A stretch of 64,000 bases of DNA, taken from contig JAOTOM010005155.1 in NCBI GenBank assembly GCA_034440615.1, positions 894,001 through 958,000 on the forward strand, in the 5' to 3' direction. This document shows, piece after piece, positions 1 through 14,051 of this stretch. Source of the DNA: Ashinkailepas kermadecensis (lineage: Eukaryota > Arthropoda > Thecostraca > Neolepadidae). The translations under genes and the position numbers were made by a program. The notes under the pieces were generated by a model. It made no database searches. It saw only the letters and a list, made by a program, of their open reading frames with translations, and was not told where the DNA came from. Position 1 is the first letter of the stretch. Each line of letters opens with the position of its first letter.

Positions 1-1574
1 ATGTCCGAAACTGGCTGAAGAGTACAAAAATGGTTTATCGACGTCAGAAGCAGAGGAGAACTATCCTCTCCAACCTGGAACACCGCCTAAAATGTCCCTC
101 TTCAAATCCAGGATTTCAAGACCTAATTCCAACCTTGCGTATTGCCATGTAAGACATACTACCGCGGATTATGTGACTTCCTATGGCAGTTGAGCACAAC
201 TACTTTTCAGAATGCTGAATCTTCCAACTGCCAATGTGGAATAATTACGTGAAGAATAAAGCTGTACCACTGTGCGGTCAAAACCAACGCAATACGAACT
301 TATCGGAATCATTTGTAGGCAGAGCCAAAGTAATCATGCACATTTGTGTGAATGGAAAAGGCAGTGCACATGGTGGACGCCTCGCTACATCTGCACGGTG
401 GAGGTGCCGTTATTGTGCGGCCGTTTTTAGGACCACGGAGTGGTGGTCGTATCGCATATAATTGGCTTCGTCTCGCTCGTGTCATATTCTGTTCTCTTGT
501 CGGAAGCATCATCTATCTCTACCCACCAGTAGCGACGCTTCCACGAAGACAGCTTAAGCATTTCCTGACATACATTTTCTTTGATGCCTCTTGAAATTGT
601 ACTACCTGTGTTTGCTATTATTGAAAAATTAGAGACGTTTCTCTACATTCAACTCTGAAACATGCGTATCACCGCCGATAATGGGCATGCAATAACTAAG
701 CTTACCCTCCACAATTATCGGTTGTTTACGAGAAAGATGCATTTTAGTATGTCGCCTTGTAGTGTATATCCTCACTAAATCAACGGGGACATATCGGTAA
801 CGTGACTGGACTACGGTAAGTTTCATACTGCTTCACTATTTTCACGAAAGAGTTTATTTCGGTTTATTGTTACAGGTGTTTTATTTATCTAAAAAACAAA
901 GTGTGGTTTGAGCTATTCATGATCCATCTAATCAGAAGAGCAGTTATTTTGCATGCAGCATGATATTCCGTACAGTCATGTACCTTGGTTTCAATGCTGC
1001 CGTCCATACAGCTCAACAGGTTGGCACTACACTGGGCTGATGTTTCATGACTTGCAAATGATCTGAATATGTCTTGTCACGTGATTAGTAACAGGCTATT
1101 TCGATTCAATCACGTGATATAGTTAGCTAGCGATTCCTTGACTAGTCTCTAGTTGTTGCTGGGCTTGCAAGTCGCGAAAACTTCGGATATATGTGTTGTG
1201 TTGGAGGTGCCCTGAGGAAGGGAAGCAGGATGAATACCGTATTTGCCTGGTCCGCCTCGGCGTGCTTGAGGGCCAGGAGCCGCCCCTGCCACCCACTGCC
1301 GGCCTCCTGGCGACATCTCCGCCACCGTCACAAACATGCGCCGCTTCAGATTGCGACGGCGCCGAAGAGATACACGCCGCTCCCACAGCTAACTGAGACT
1401 CCCCCGAGGCACGCGCGTCGAAACTGTTTACGTAAACATAGCTGCTATCCAATTCAGCCTGGCTGTGCTAAACACACGACGCTGCATTGAAAAGAAACGC
1501 CAAGATTTGTCCACGTACTGGCGATGAAGGGGATATGTTCACTTTTGAATGATGACAATAGACTGCGTTTTGCA
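1..1574. other. Unique sequence, no gene recognised
   Basis: Mixed-composition DNA with only short unrelated open frames on both strands and no protein family I recognise. The part from about 1190 to 1430 is more GC-rich. I see no RNA gene and no clear transposon end. Confidence 0.5.
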
Positions 1575-1866
1575 GGGCAAGTTTCTGTTGCGTTCTGCAG
1601 AACATATATCCGCTGAATTGTGTAGGGTATGTCTGTGTCGAGGTCTGCAGGACATGGCTCTGCTGAGTTCTGCAGGACATGACTCGGCTGAGTTCCGCAG
1701 GACATCCTGCTGAGTTCTGCAAGATATTCTGTTGGGTTCTGCAGGACATTCTGCTGTGTTCTGCAGAACATAGCTTTGCTGGGTTCTGCAGGACACATCT
1801 ATGCTGACTTCTGCAGGACATTCTGCTGGGTTCTGCAGGATATATCTCTGCTGACTTCTGGAGGAC
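1575..1866. repeat. Degenerate minisatellite, about 22-25 bp unit (TTCTGCAGGACA core)
   Basis: About a dozen imperfect units each carry TTCTGCAGGACAT followed by a variable CTGCTGGG-like spacer. The open frames on both strands here come from the repeat unit and are not genes. Confidence 0.85.
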
Positions 1867-1947
1867 AAGTGGCGCTGACCTGTAACCGTGACGGCGCCGA
1901 TATGGTACTGACGGCCTGCAGCATGCAAGTGGCCGTGGGCCCACGTC

Positions 1948-2556
1948 CTCACGATCATCACACCGTCACTATCATCACACCGTCACGATCATCACACCGT
2001 CACGATCACCACACTGCCACGACCATCACACCGTCACGATCACCACACTGCCACGATCATCACACCGTCACGATCATCACACCGTCACGATCACCACACT
2101 GCCACGATCATCACACCGTCACGATCATCACACCGTCACGATCACCACACTGCCACGATCATCACACCGTCACGATCACCACACTGCCACGATCATCACA
2201 CCGTCACGATCATCACACCGTCACGATCATCACACCGTCACGATCACCACACTGCCACGATCATCACACCGCCACGACCATCACACCGTCACGATCACCA
2301 CACTGCCACGATCATCACACCGTCACGATCATCACACCGTCACGATCACCACACTGCCACGATCATCACACCGTCACGATCACCACACTGCCACGATCAT
2401 CACACCGTCACGATCATCACACCGTCACGATCATCACGCTGTCACCCCATGGCATTGTCACCCCATCACACCGTCACCCCATCACACCGTCACCCCATCA
2501 CACCGTCACCCACCATCACACCGTCACCCCATCACACTGTCACCCCATCACACCGT
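1948..2556. repeat. 17-bp minisatellite (ATCATCACACCGTCACG), then a 16-bp variant
   Basis: Units alternate between ATCATCACACCGTCACG and ATCACCACACTGCCACG. From about 2450 the array changes to a CACCCCATCACACCGT unit. Because 17 is not a multiple of three, the translated frame cycles through a 17-residue His/Thr/Ser/Pro motif, which explains the long histidine-rich frame; I do not regard it as a protein. Confidence 0.9.
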
Positions 2557-5270
2557 AGGTGCTAGCCGCTCATTTTGCTATCGCATCCACTTTGTGCGAC
2601 GTTCCTTTTCAAATCGTACGTGCATGAAAGATAAATCGTAGGTGCTATCCGCTCGCTGTGCTGGGGAAACGACTAACTCAGAATTTCCGTTACTCCACTC
2701 GCACCCTCCATAATCATGGAGCCACGCCATGTAGATTCCAGACATTTTCGGTTGGGAATTCTGGGCGGTTTGGTGATTTGGTAATGGTAATGGTAATGGT
2801 AATCGATACCTGGAGCGGCTGCTCTAACGCATTTAAATCAGGAACGTGATCTCAGACCAGCTTTCAGTGATTACTAGAGGTAGCAAATATAGGGACCGAA
2901 AGCCCGTTGAGAGAGCCCAGTCAGGACAGGCGGACTTTTTGGCCGGTCTTGGAATATATGCCGGTCTTTCAATCGGTATTTCAGATTTTCTTTCAATTTT
3001 CTCAAATCAATATAAACTGTATTAAACGACCTAATGATGATTGAACACCATCATGCATCTTGTGAGGCACATTTCAACCTTCCAGCCGGCAAGTTTGTCA
3101 TTCACATTGAACAAGATGATGGTAAATCCTGAAGTATTACATAGATTCTTGGCATGCTAATTGCTTAAAACAACAGATCATCAATCATAGTGGTCAATAG
3201 CTCAAACACGCTCATGATATGTAGATTTCAAAAGTAAGACTTGCAACTGCAATGAAGCTAAACAAATGTCAGTTGGTTTCACCAGGTTTTGAACAGTAGA
3301 ATTTGCTGGGACCAGGCTAAAATGCAAATACAATATACATGACATCGGACTAGCATTGTAGCACATTGTATTAAGATGATGCACCAACATCATTGATTCT
3401 TGTGCATCATTGCATAAGCAATGTACATTACTTTCTATAAAAAAATTGTTTGAAGACAATGTCAGTACAAGCATTCTCTAGAGAACGACTTCTTTTCATA
3501 TTGACAGACTTCCATAGCTGCAGCAAAATTACAAAGCTATGCAACACTTAAAATGCACAGCTTAGTACATACCTTTATAATCCAGACAACAAAATTGCCA
3601 CCAGGGACGAGGTTTGATTCATTCATCTTCGAATAATTTGTAACATGATGCACACCACATCGAAGATGTTTATCCTTCTTCTACTAGATCCACAATTCAA
3701 AGCTCAACATTATCCATTCTTCAACCTTCAGATTACATCCTCTAAAATGCAATCCATATTTCATGGTCAGACTGCTTGCCGTGCAACCAGCTGCTACGCC
3801 GTTTTCGTCTTCATACTACACTCCTTGACATTAAGGGAATTCGGTGTTAACTGTAAAGCACCGCGCATCCAAAATCCAGTACTAGGTCATCAGTGAACGC
3901 ATTCACAGTAAATCAAATCTTGCATCAGCATCATCATCGTATAAATCGATGAGAACCAAAGGCTCAACAGCATAATTATCCCCAATCAATTACTGTCACC
4001 ACTATTCATGGTTTGCTTAAGGACTTAGCTTCCTGAAAAGTAAATCTTCGAACGCTTCTTCTTTTTATCCAATTTAATTTAAAATAATAGGCAAAGCGAG
4101 GTAATATGATTTAATGTAAGTGTATTTGTCTAATGTAATTCATATAAGCATATTTAAACATCACGATGAATTTTGTTTACTATGTCTCTCCATTCTGTGT
4201 CTTATATTTTGTATATGGTAAGATACATATATGTGACACATTCCTTAAGTACCTAGGTACGTGCCTGTAACATAGGCAAAATAAGCATTATAGAACAAGG
4301 CACAAATCATGCAAAACAGGTAATTATATCACACATGTAGCAAAAAATAGGCATGGAAATAATTAGTCCCTTCTAAATTGTAGGTGTATTGCTTTTAGAG
4401 TAGAATACCATGATGTTTGAAGGCTGAGGAATTTTACGTTTGGCTATCAGAATGTGGCAGCGGTATGGTGTGTTTAATAAATGCATGACACCATATTTTG
4501 CAGATGGTCGAATACTGAATGATTCGAACTGGGGATGCACGTACCTAGTCTTAATAGTGCTGCTTCCTTCGTTGAAGACTGTAAGTAATGAGTATCAACC
4601 GGTGTTTTAATAATTGTTTTGCAGCCATACCATCATGCTGTTGCCATCAATACCTGCCAATTGAAAAAGGACGTCTTGATAAGAGGTTTATTTTCAATCC
4701 ACGTTCTGGCAGTGAACGAGGCTTGCAAAAGTGATGTTAACTGCCCACGTGGCCTAAATTGAACACAAAATCAATGGTACCACTTTATGTGTAAAGCATT
4801 AATTTGTTTGAATAACTAGTCTTTTGACCGGGCTTCACAGTTCATTTGACCAAGCCCCAACCGGGCTTGGTCCCATCAGATCAGCCGGTCCCGGTATTCG
4901 GCCCCAAAATGTTTGGTATTTGCCACCTCTAACGGCTATCTGTTGCTTGCTCAAATATACCAGACCATTGGCCAATTTCAGACCTAATATGCACATCTTG
5001 CTATGCTTCATGCATGAATTGGCTCTCTGTAGGCTGATAAATGATGAGTCAGGGGGATTTCTGGGAAACCTCTCAAGCAACTCGCAAACGTTAATCCTGA
5101 GAACAGCAGTCTTAAAAATGTACAATGACAAATTTGGACGTGGAAAGAATGCGTGCAGTTCAGATGTGCATCGCACAACGGCGTTACTTACGCTAGTTTT
5201 CTATTGTGGTTTATCGCAAAGTATTCAACTGTTCGGGTGCATGCACGTGATTGTGTAAGTATTGTTTGTC
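2557..5270. other. AT-rich intergenic sequence, no gene recognised
   Basis: Low-GC sequence with only short open frames and no recognisable domain. It contains one short (TGGTAA)n tract near 2780-2800. Confidence 0.5.
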
Positions 5271-5420
5271 GCAGTGGCGCAGCCAGGTTTTTCTTAGGGG
5301 GGAGCCGAACCGAAAACAATGTCACGAAATAGATAGCGCTTTGGGCGCGCAAAGCGAGCCGAAATTTTTGGTTTTGCGTAGTGAAAAACTAAAAATGTAT
5401 TGTTTGATTTCGTGTACTTT
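5271..5420. mobile_element. Possible DNA-transposon end fragment
   Basis: The stretch has a CAGTGGCGCAGCCAGG start, a short T tract, a run of G, then a GGCGCGCAAAGCGAGCC motif followed by T-rich sequence. Starts of this general form are common at the ends of non-autonomous DNA transposons in invertebrates. I see no matching second end, so the element is partial or only resembles one. Confidence 0.35.
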
Positions 5421-5631
5421 TGATTACGAAAGTAAAAATCACTTTTGATTGTGTGTGTGTGAGGGGGGGGCGTTGGCTGAGTATTTGGTTTGTCGAATAT
5501 TGATGGGGTGGCAAATGGAATGCTTTCTGTCCGAATGTGAAGGCTTTCCCTCCTTCCTCTTGCTTTCTCGCTCTCTCGCTGTCTCGCTCTCTCCCTCTCT
5601 CCCTCTCTGGCTAGCTCGCTCCCTTCCTCCC

Positions 5632-6858
<1,227 letters not shown>

Positions 6859-8280
6859 CAGAGCCTTTCTCTGGTTTTTCTTCTCCCACCGTCACCTTCC
6901 TTGCCTACTCATTGTGCTCGTCCCTCGCTTGAATCAACCAGCTAAGCCAGCGGAAGGGCACAGTCTGTTATTGTAGGGAGGTTTCCGCAGGGCGGTGTGT
7001 GCGTCTAGGAGCCGCCTCTTGAAGCCCCGCCAAAGCCGTGCCACCGGATATGTTCGCGCTCAAAGTTAAGAGTACTTGAGTGGCATTCTTGGCGGCGCCC
7101 GCGGCGCACTGGGGGGTCGGCCGGCCGGTGTTGGCGTGTTTTCTCAGACCGGCAGAGGACGGCGGGCGGCGCTCCGACACGTACGGCGCCGGGAATACAG
7201 GGCCGCCACAGCAGCCGCACACTTGACCGTCGAAAACGCCAATAACGCGGTCGCCGGCGCCGTCCGCCCGCCTATCTTCCCATGCCACTTCACGTTCCCG
7301 CCGTGGCCGGAGTTCGTGACACCTGCCTATTCGTGCCGGAGGTCTGAGAACCGCCTGGCGCGCCATGTGTGATGTTCCGACCCGCGGTCCGCACTGACAA
7401 GAATGTTGGGCGCAGGCGCCGATGGTGCCTGAGAAATGCTACTGTACAGTTCTGGCCGTTCGCATGGCCTCGTATGTCAGCTTCCTCCGTGTTTATAGTG
7501 GCTGGATGTTTGAACTAGACACGGAGTTAGGACTACGGAATAGGGGTGGAACAATTCGGGGAGGGGCAGTCAGGAGATGATTTGCGCCGGGTAGCTGTGA
7601 ATTGGAGAAAAATTGCGTTTGGAGAGAATGTTTATCTTTTTACCCTCCGTCCGCGTTGTACATTTACTACCTCTTTAAAAGCATGTGATATCATGGCATC
7701 GGCCAGCAAACTCAGACCAGATAAAGCGTTTGGATGTTGAATGCTTGCAGTTGTTTCCGCGAAAATTATTCCCAGGAATGTCTGGAAAATCGATTGTGTG
7801 CGATTGCGATTGTGAGCGAAATGCTGTGTGCCTCCATCCGCAGACATGGTGCACAACTTCCAACGTTGATGATGTTGCAAAGCTGAAGGAGCTCTTTGAT
7901 ATGACGGAATCATGCAGACGAAATGAGAACGAGACGCAGAAGCGGCGTGCTACGCAAATTGGTTTCACTTCAAAGCGCAGCATAAAATGTGCCACCTTAT
8001 CAGTGCTTCCACCGGGCGCTTCCTTTGACGTCGCGCTCGTCTCCGACGCACCGACCGCGGCAGTTCGTTGTTCGGCGGTGTTCGTTGTTCGGCCGAGGCA
8101 CCACCACAGCCGGGCTGCCGACGAGTTGACAAGTGCGGCTGTCGCCGACACTGTCCGGCGGCGTCGCCACCTGTGTGGTCGGCCCGTCGTCGCTCGGCCA
8201 CGTTCGTCGTCAGGTTTACGGCCGCAGTAAACAGCGCTGTTGTCAAGACTCCTCAGCCGTGCGTAGCCTCCCACGTCCAG
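6859..8280. other. No gene recognised; GC-rich island at about 6960-7370
   Basis: The first 400 bases are CpG-rich and open on both strands, but the translations match nothing I know. The remainder is mixed sequence. The island could be regulatory or an unrecognised exon; the sequence alone does not decide. Confidence 0.4.
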
Positions 8281-8289
8281 CAACGGGGG

Positions 8290-8890
8290 TGGCTGTGTCT
8301 CGGCGGAGGCGCCATGCAGTGGCGGCGGCGGCGGCTGAATCTCAGCAGGGCGCACATGCAGTGGCGGGGGTGGCTGAATCTCACCAGGGCACCCATACAG
8401 TGGCGGGGGTGGCTGAATTTCAGCAGGGCGTCCATGCAGTGGCAGGGGTAGCTGAATCTCAGCAGGGCGCCCATGCAGTGGCGGGGGCGTCTGAATCTCA
8501 GCAGAGCGTCCATGCAGTGGCAGGGGTAGCTGAATCTCAGCAGGGCGGCCATGCAGTGGCGGGGGCGTCTGAATCTCAGCAGAGCGTCCATGCAGCGGCG
8601 GGGGTGGCTGAATCTCACCGCGTCCATGAGTGGCGGGTAGCTGAATCTGCAGGGTGCCATGCAGTGGCGGGGGCGCTGAATCTCAGCAGAGCGTCCATGC
8701 AGCGGCGGGGGTAGCTGAATCTCAGCAGGGCGGCCATGCAGTGGCGGGGGCGTCTGAATCTCAGCAGAGCGTCCATGCAGCGGCGGGGGTAGCTGAATCT
8801 CAGCAGGGCGCCCATGCAGTGGCGGGGGCTGGGCTTCAGGAGGGGTGGCCGGGTCTCGGCAGGGCGCCTGTGCAGTGCCGGGGGGGGATG
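8290..8890. repeat. 39-bp minisatellite (CTGAATCTCAGCAGGGCG...)
   Basis: About 15 units of roughly 39 bp combine CTGAATCTCAGCAGGGCG, a CCATGCAGTGG block and GCGGGGGTGG. Variants replace GGGCG with AGCG. Units near 8610-8660 carry small deletions. Open frames on both strands follow from the 13-codon period. Confidence 0.93.
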
Positions 8891-9111
8891 AGTTTTGGGA
8901 GGACGCCCATGCAGTGGCATCAATTAATGGTTCCATCACATTTGACAGGGCTACCATCAGCGAAAGATCACCAACAACGTTCCTGTTGCAAATCGATATT
9001 CACATTACAATGTGCAAATATAGTTAAAGTTCGTGTTGCGGCCGCAGAGGTTGTCAGATACCATACGTGCAATCCACATTTCCCATCCAGTTTGTACGAA
9101 GTAGCAGTATA

Positions 9112-9112
<1 letters not shown>

Positions 9113-9186
<74 letters not shown>
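9113..9186. repeat. (TA)n microsatellite
   Basis: About 74 bp of uninterrupted TA dinucleotides, flanked on the right by CACACACA. Confidence 0.98.
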
Positions 9187-9194
<8 letters not shown>

Positions 9195-9309
9195 TTAGCC
9201 GTCATGAGCGGACATAATACCGGTGGCGCCGCTCTGGTGGTGGGTTTGTGAAGGAATACCACCAGAGTGGGCTTGCTATGATTAATGCTATATTCTAGTT
9301 CCTACAGGA

Positions 9310-10090
9310 GGTTCAAGTAATTTCCAATGGTGAAATTTGAGCTCTCTTATGATGTGTTGTTCGTTTTATTATCAAATTATTTCACCTTGTCACTTTGCCC
9401 TTAAAGTGAAATGGGAGCAATTGGCCACTCAACATCTTGTAATAAAAACGCGTCATACATATCCTGTGTGATGTGCTGACAATTTCCAATGTTCTTAACT
9501 AAACGAAAATCGAACATGCTACATTTTTATATTATCTTGAATAACTTCCATGAGGGCCCTTGTCACTTTTGCACTCAGCTCAAAATTTGTGTCACAAATT
9601 ATCACATTGTATTCCTTTAAATTGTATATCAGATGTTCTACATTACCGAATTAATTTCCAATGGTCTCAAATAAACCGGCATAAAATCAGCTGCCTTCTG
9701 ATGCCATACTCGACTACTTTTATAGATATCTAACCCTGTCATTTTTGCACTAACTTCCAGAATTTGTGTCTCGAATTATCACATTGTATTACTTTAAATT
9801 GTATATCAGATGTTCTACATTAGCAAATTAATTTCCAATGGTGTCAAATAAACCGAAATAAAATCAGCTGCCTTCTGATGCCATACACGACTACTTTTAT
9901 AGATATCTGGCCCTGTCAATTTTACACTCAATTCCAGGATTTCTGTCTCCAGTTATCACATCGTATTCCATTTCATTGTATATCAAATGTTTTACATTAG
10001 CTAATTAAATTCCAATGGTCTCAAATAAACCGGCATAAAATCAGATGCTTTCTGATGCCATACTCAACTATATCTAACCCTGTAATTTTT
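9310..10090. repeat. Tandem repeat of about 177 bp, 4-5 diverged copies
   Basis: The marker AATTTCCAATGG recurs near 9318, 9481, 9654, 9831 and 10008. It is followed each time by an AATAAACCGG-like block, GATGCCATAC, a TATAGATATCT block, a CACATTGTATT block and TATATCAGATGTT. The three right-hand copies are the most alike and lie about 177 bp apart. The unit is AT-rich and non-coding, resembling short satellite DNA. Confidence 0.85.
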
Positions 10091-10854
10091 CACCTTTTGA
10101 CATGAAGTTTTCCGGAATTATTGAGGTTCTGGCATGGCTCGATGCACGTCAAGCGCCGACGGTTGTTTCCCAGAGGACCGCAGGGCTGCCGAGCGGTGGC
10201 ACGACAAAAAAGTAAAGTTCCACCCTTCAACAAAATTAAGCAAAATCGGTTCAGCCACGCCAAAATGGTGTATGAGAAATTCACGATTGTAGATGCATTC
10301 TTTCCATTCAACGCCCATAAGCGTAATGTTCCTAAACAATATCGAGAAAACCTGTTGGCCTCAACTCCAATGGTGGCGGAACTCATGCCAGGCACATCGC
10401 CTATCGTTTGAAGTACGAAAATCTGCCTGTAATTTTGGCGTTGGTGCCCTTTAACGTTAAGGGGATGGTTCCGCGTCCCGCCATGTCTGTGATTGGCGGG
10501 TGGTCGGCGGCGAGCCGCGCCGGCAGCGTCGCGGCGGCCCGCCGGCTATGGTGGAAAATAGTTACAGAAGACAATACGCAAAGTAACAATATGCGCAATA
10601 TATCACGGTAAGTGGAAATGAAATTGACGTCTGGAGGCAAGCCAACTTTCATAAATGAACTTCGCGTCATATTTTATAGAGACGGAGTCTCATAATTAGT
10701 AACTATATTCTTCGCGCACACACTAGTGGGCATCCGGGCGCGCTTGTCGCGGGCGCATATTTCAGAGTTCTTGAATTGTATCAGGAACATACCTGTTTTC
10801 TTTCTTTACTGGAGATCCCCCGATGTCCGCATTAACATTGCGGCTGACGCCTAA
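10091..10854. other. No gene recognised
   Basis: Short open frames occur on both strands around 10090-10670, none with a recognisable domain. A GC-rich patch lies at about 10490-10550. Confidence 0.4.

Positions 10855-10931
<77 letters not shown>
10855..10931. repeat. (TA)n microsatellite
   Basis: About 77 bp of uninterrupted TA. Confidence 0.98.
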
Positions 10932-10933
<2 letters not shown>

Positions 10934-11130
10934 CATATATTTGCCTTCATCATGTGTTTATTGAATATGTCATAAAAGCCTGCTTATAAGACCTTGATTT
11001 CACTAAATACAGCATGATGGTCCTACATTGTGGGCATAAAAGGCATTTATGACACCGGCGCGGTGCTTTGACCCCGGTCCGGGTTGTGTAATCACAATTA
11101 TGGGCATCTGCCATCTCCAACCTGTGCTCT

Positions 11131-11345
11131 TCCCTGACACATCTTACAGACCAGAATGCGCCCAAATCACTCGATACACGCCCAACTACAAACTCCACCC
11201 CTGTGCACCTCCCTAACACATCTTACAGACCAGAATGCGCCCAAATCACTCGATACACGCCCAACTACAAACTCCACCCCTGTGCTCCTCCCTGACACAT
11301 CTTACGGACCAAAATGCGCCCAAATCACTCGATATCCCCTCAACT
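11131..11345. repeat. 79-bp tandem repeat, about 2.7 copies
   Basis: The block beginning CTTACAGACCAGAATGCG recurs at about 11142, 11221 and 11300, 79 bp apart. It includes CAAATCACTCGATACACG and AACTCCACCCCTGTG. The third copy diverges at its end. Confidence 0.92.
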
Positions 11346-11525
11346 ACACTCTCCGCCCCACAACTATGTGCACGGCTCAGCACTGTGTGCGGCGTACAAC
11401 GCACCGTCCGAACACTGTGTGTGATGTGCACTCTCCAGCAGAGGGCGTGCAAACTCCTGCATTGTTCCTGTCACTCTGTGTACAGTTTCAGCTGTTTCCT
11501 TACACTGTGTGCGGCTGGTGACAGC

Positions 11526-12105
11526 GAGCACACGGTCAGCAAGACGAATGCCGTGTGGTATCGCCCCGAGCACACGATCAGCAGGACGAATGCCGTGTGG
11601 TATCGCCCCGAGCACACCGTCAGCAAGACGAATGCCGTGTGTATCGTCCCAAGCACACAGTCAGCAAGACGAATGCCGTGTGGTATCGTCCCGAGCACAC
11701 GATCAGCAGGACGAATGCCGTGTGGCATCGTTCCGAGCACACAGTCAGCAGGACATGCCGTTGGCATCGTTCGAGCAATCATAATGCCGTTATCTCCCCA
11801 TCACGAATGGCGTTATTCACACACGATGTGGCATCGTTCCGAGCACACAGTCAGCAAGGCGAATGCCGTGTGGCATCGTTCCGAGCACACCATCAGCAGG
11901 ACGAATGGCGTGTGGTATCGTCCCGAGCACACGATCAGCAGGACGAATGCCGTGTGGCATCTTTCCGAGCACACAGTCAGCAGGGTGAATGTCGTGTAGT
12001 ATCGTCCCGAGCACACGATCAGCAGGACGAATGCAGTGTGGTATCGTCCCGAGCACATGATCAGCAGGACGAATGCCGTGTGGTATCGTCCAGAACACTC
12101 GCAGC
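11526..12105. repeat. 42-bp minisatellite (GAGCACACGATCAGCAGG...)
   Basis: About 13 copies combine GAGCACACGATCAGCAGG, ACGAATGCCGTGTGG and a TATCGTCCC or CATCGTTCC ending. An unrelated 50-bp stretch interrupts near 11770-11830. The 14-codon period keeps frames open on both strands. Confidence 0.93.
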
Positions 12106-12425
12106 CCGGGCTGATGCTGTCGTCAGTACTGCGGCACGCTCACCGAAGCCACGAGCACCCAGCAAGACATTGCCGCGCCGGTATCGACCGCAAGCGCGAC
12201 GGGATCGGCTCTCGTCCGTGCCGGCCGCCAGCTCTGGCGCGTTTTCTCAACTAATGAGCGCGAGCACCCTCCGTCGCCGCGCCGGCGAGCGTGTTTACCG
12301 TGCGGCGGAGTCGGGAACACGGCCGCCGGCGCCGGCAAAAATCTTAATCGGTGGACGGGACGGGGCGCAAAAATAGCGCCGCCCACGTGCGCACCTTTGT
12401 TGTCGCAGCGTCGCAGCGTCGAGGA

Positions 12426-12912
12426 ATTCCGCGGTTCATTAGGCGGCTATGGATGGTTTGGCGTGTCGCGTCGGTCCGGTCTGGTCCCGCGCCAGTTCCG
12501 CGGTTCATTAGGCGGCTATGGATGGTTTGGCGTGTCGCGTCGGTCCGGTCTGGTCCCGCGCCAGTTCAGCGGTTCATTAGGCGGCTATGGATGGTTTGGC
12601 GTGTCGCGTCGGTCCGGTCTGGTCCCGCGCCAGTTCCGCGGTTCATTAGGCGGCTATGGATGGTTTGGCGTGTCGCGTCGGTCCGGTCTGGTCCCGCGCC
12701 AGTTCCGCGGTTCATTAGGCGGCTATGGATGGTTTGGCGTGTCGCGTCGGTCCGGTCTGGTCCCGCGCCAGTTCAGCGGTTCATTAGGCGGCTATGGATG
12801 GTTTGGCGTGTCGCGTCGGTCCGGTCTGGTCCCGCGCCAGTTCAGCGGTTCATTAGGCGGCTATGGATGGTTTGGCGTGTCGCGTCGGTCCGGTCTGGTC
12901 CCGCGCCAGTTC
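12426..12912. repeat. 69-bp minisatellite, seven nearly identical copies
   Basis: Seven copies of a 69-bp unit containing GGTTCATTAGGCGGCTATGG and CGTCGGTCCGGTCTGGTCCC. They differ almost only at one site, TTCCGCGG versus TTCAGCGG, in the order C C A C C A A. The 23-codon period keeps two + frames open throughout. I do not call a protein. Confidence 0.95.
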
Positions 12913-14050
12913 ACTCTCGGCCGCCCAGAGCTGCCACGCTCTGACAGCTGACAAGCCAACGCAAACAACCGTGAGAAATTAGCCCCGTCCGGCTGCACGT
13001 CGCACCAGCGTAGGGTTGAGCATGCAGCGGATAATTCTGGTGTTCACACGGTGGCGTCGGTGCAGAGCGGCGGCACCTTTTGGGTGGGCCGCAGCCTCCC
13101 ATCCTCGACTGAACGGTCATTGTGCAGTCACCTCCCCACGCAGCGCGTCGCTTACACGAGCTGAACTCTGAACGACGGGTCAAAGCCGTTGTGGAGTCGG
13201 TGTCACGGTTAGCGCAATTATTGGTTTATGGGACGCTTCGCAATCATGATGGTTGCCTGGATCTCCGATACCGCGATGAAAATGCGGCCGCTAGGTTCCA
13301 GGAAAGAGAGTACCGGGATGGGGCACGAGGGAATGGACGGCCGCCCGTAGAGTGAATCACAGTCCTTCAACGTTCGGTCCCACCCAAGCGTCCAGTCACG
13401 ACCGACTTGCCATCCCGTCTGGCCGGAAGCGGCGAGCTCCGAATCTGTCACGTGATCTCGCGCGGCGACAGGTCGCTGAACCGGCGGCGGTCACAGCCAA
13501 ACAGCGGCGGTGTTTGCACAGCGTGCGGTACGATAATGGCTCGGCCGAGACGGCCCAAACCACCGGCCGATGAACGCGGCGGCGGCCGCCTTGAGCGCGC
13601 CGCGCGCCTGGCACAGTGACATGACCGTGGGATGCACCACGTCGAGGCCTGCGTTATCATGCTGTCGACAACAGCGGTCGGAGCCGGCGGGCGACGAGCG
13701 GACGGCTGGTTGGCGTTGACGGCCTGGTCTGAGGGGTCTGGCGGCCGTGCTGCAGCGGTAGACCGGCGTTATCGGCGGGCGTCGCTTCAAAGCGGCTGCT
13801 AATTTGCGCGGCCGTGCTGATTGACGCCCGTGCAAACAGTGCCGGCGACCGTGGGTGGTCGCTGCAGCTGGACCGGCCCGTCTGTAGTCGGCGCCGCCGC
13901 CGGCCCGTCGTCGACCTGGCCGTCAGTCTCGTCGGCGGGCGTCCCGTCATCGGTTTACACGATTAGCCCGGTTATCAGTCGGTTGTCGATCTCCAGTCAC
14001 GCCGAAATCACTCCGACGTCCATCCGTTATCAATCGTAGAGTCATTTCCG
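12913..14050. other. GC-rich sequence, no gene recognised
   Basis: CpG-rich, with many overlapping short open frames on both strands as expected from base composition. No domain, RNA gene or transposon end is recognisable. Confidence 0.4.
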
Positions 14051-14051
14051 C

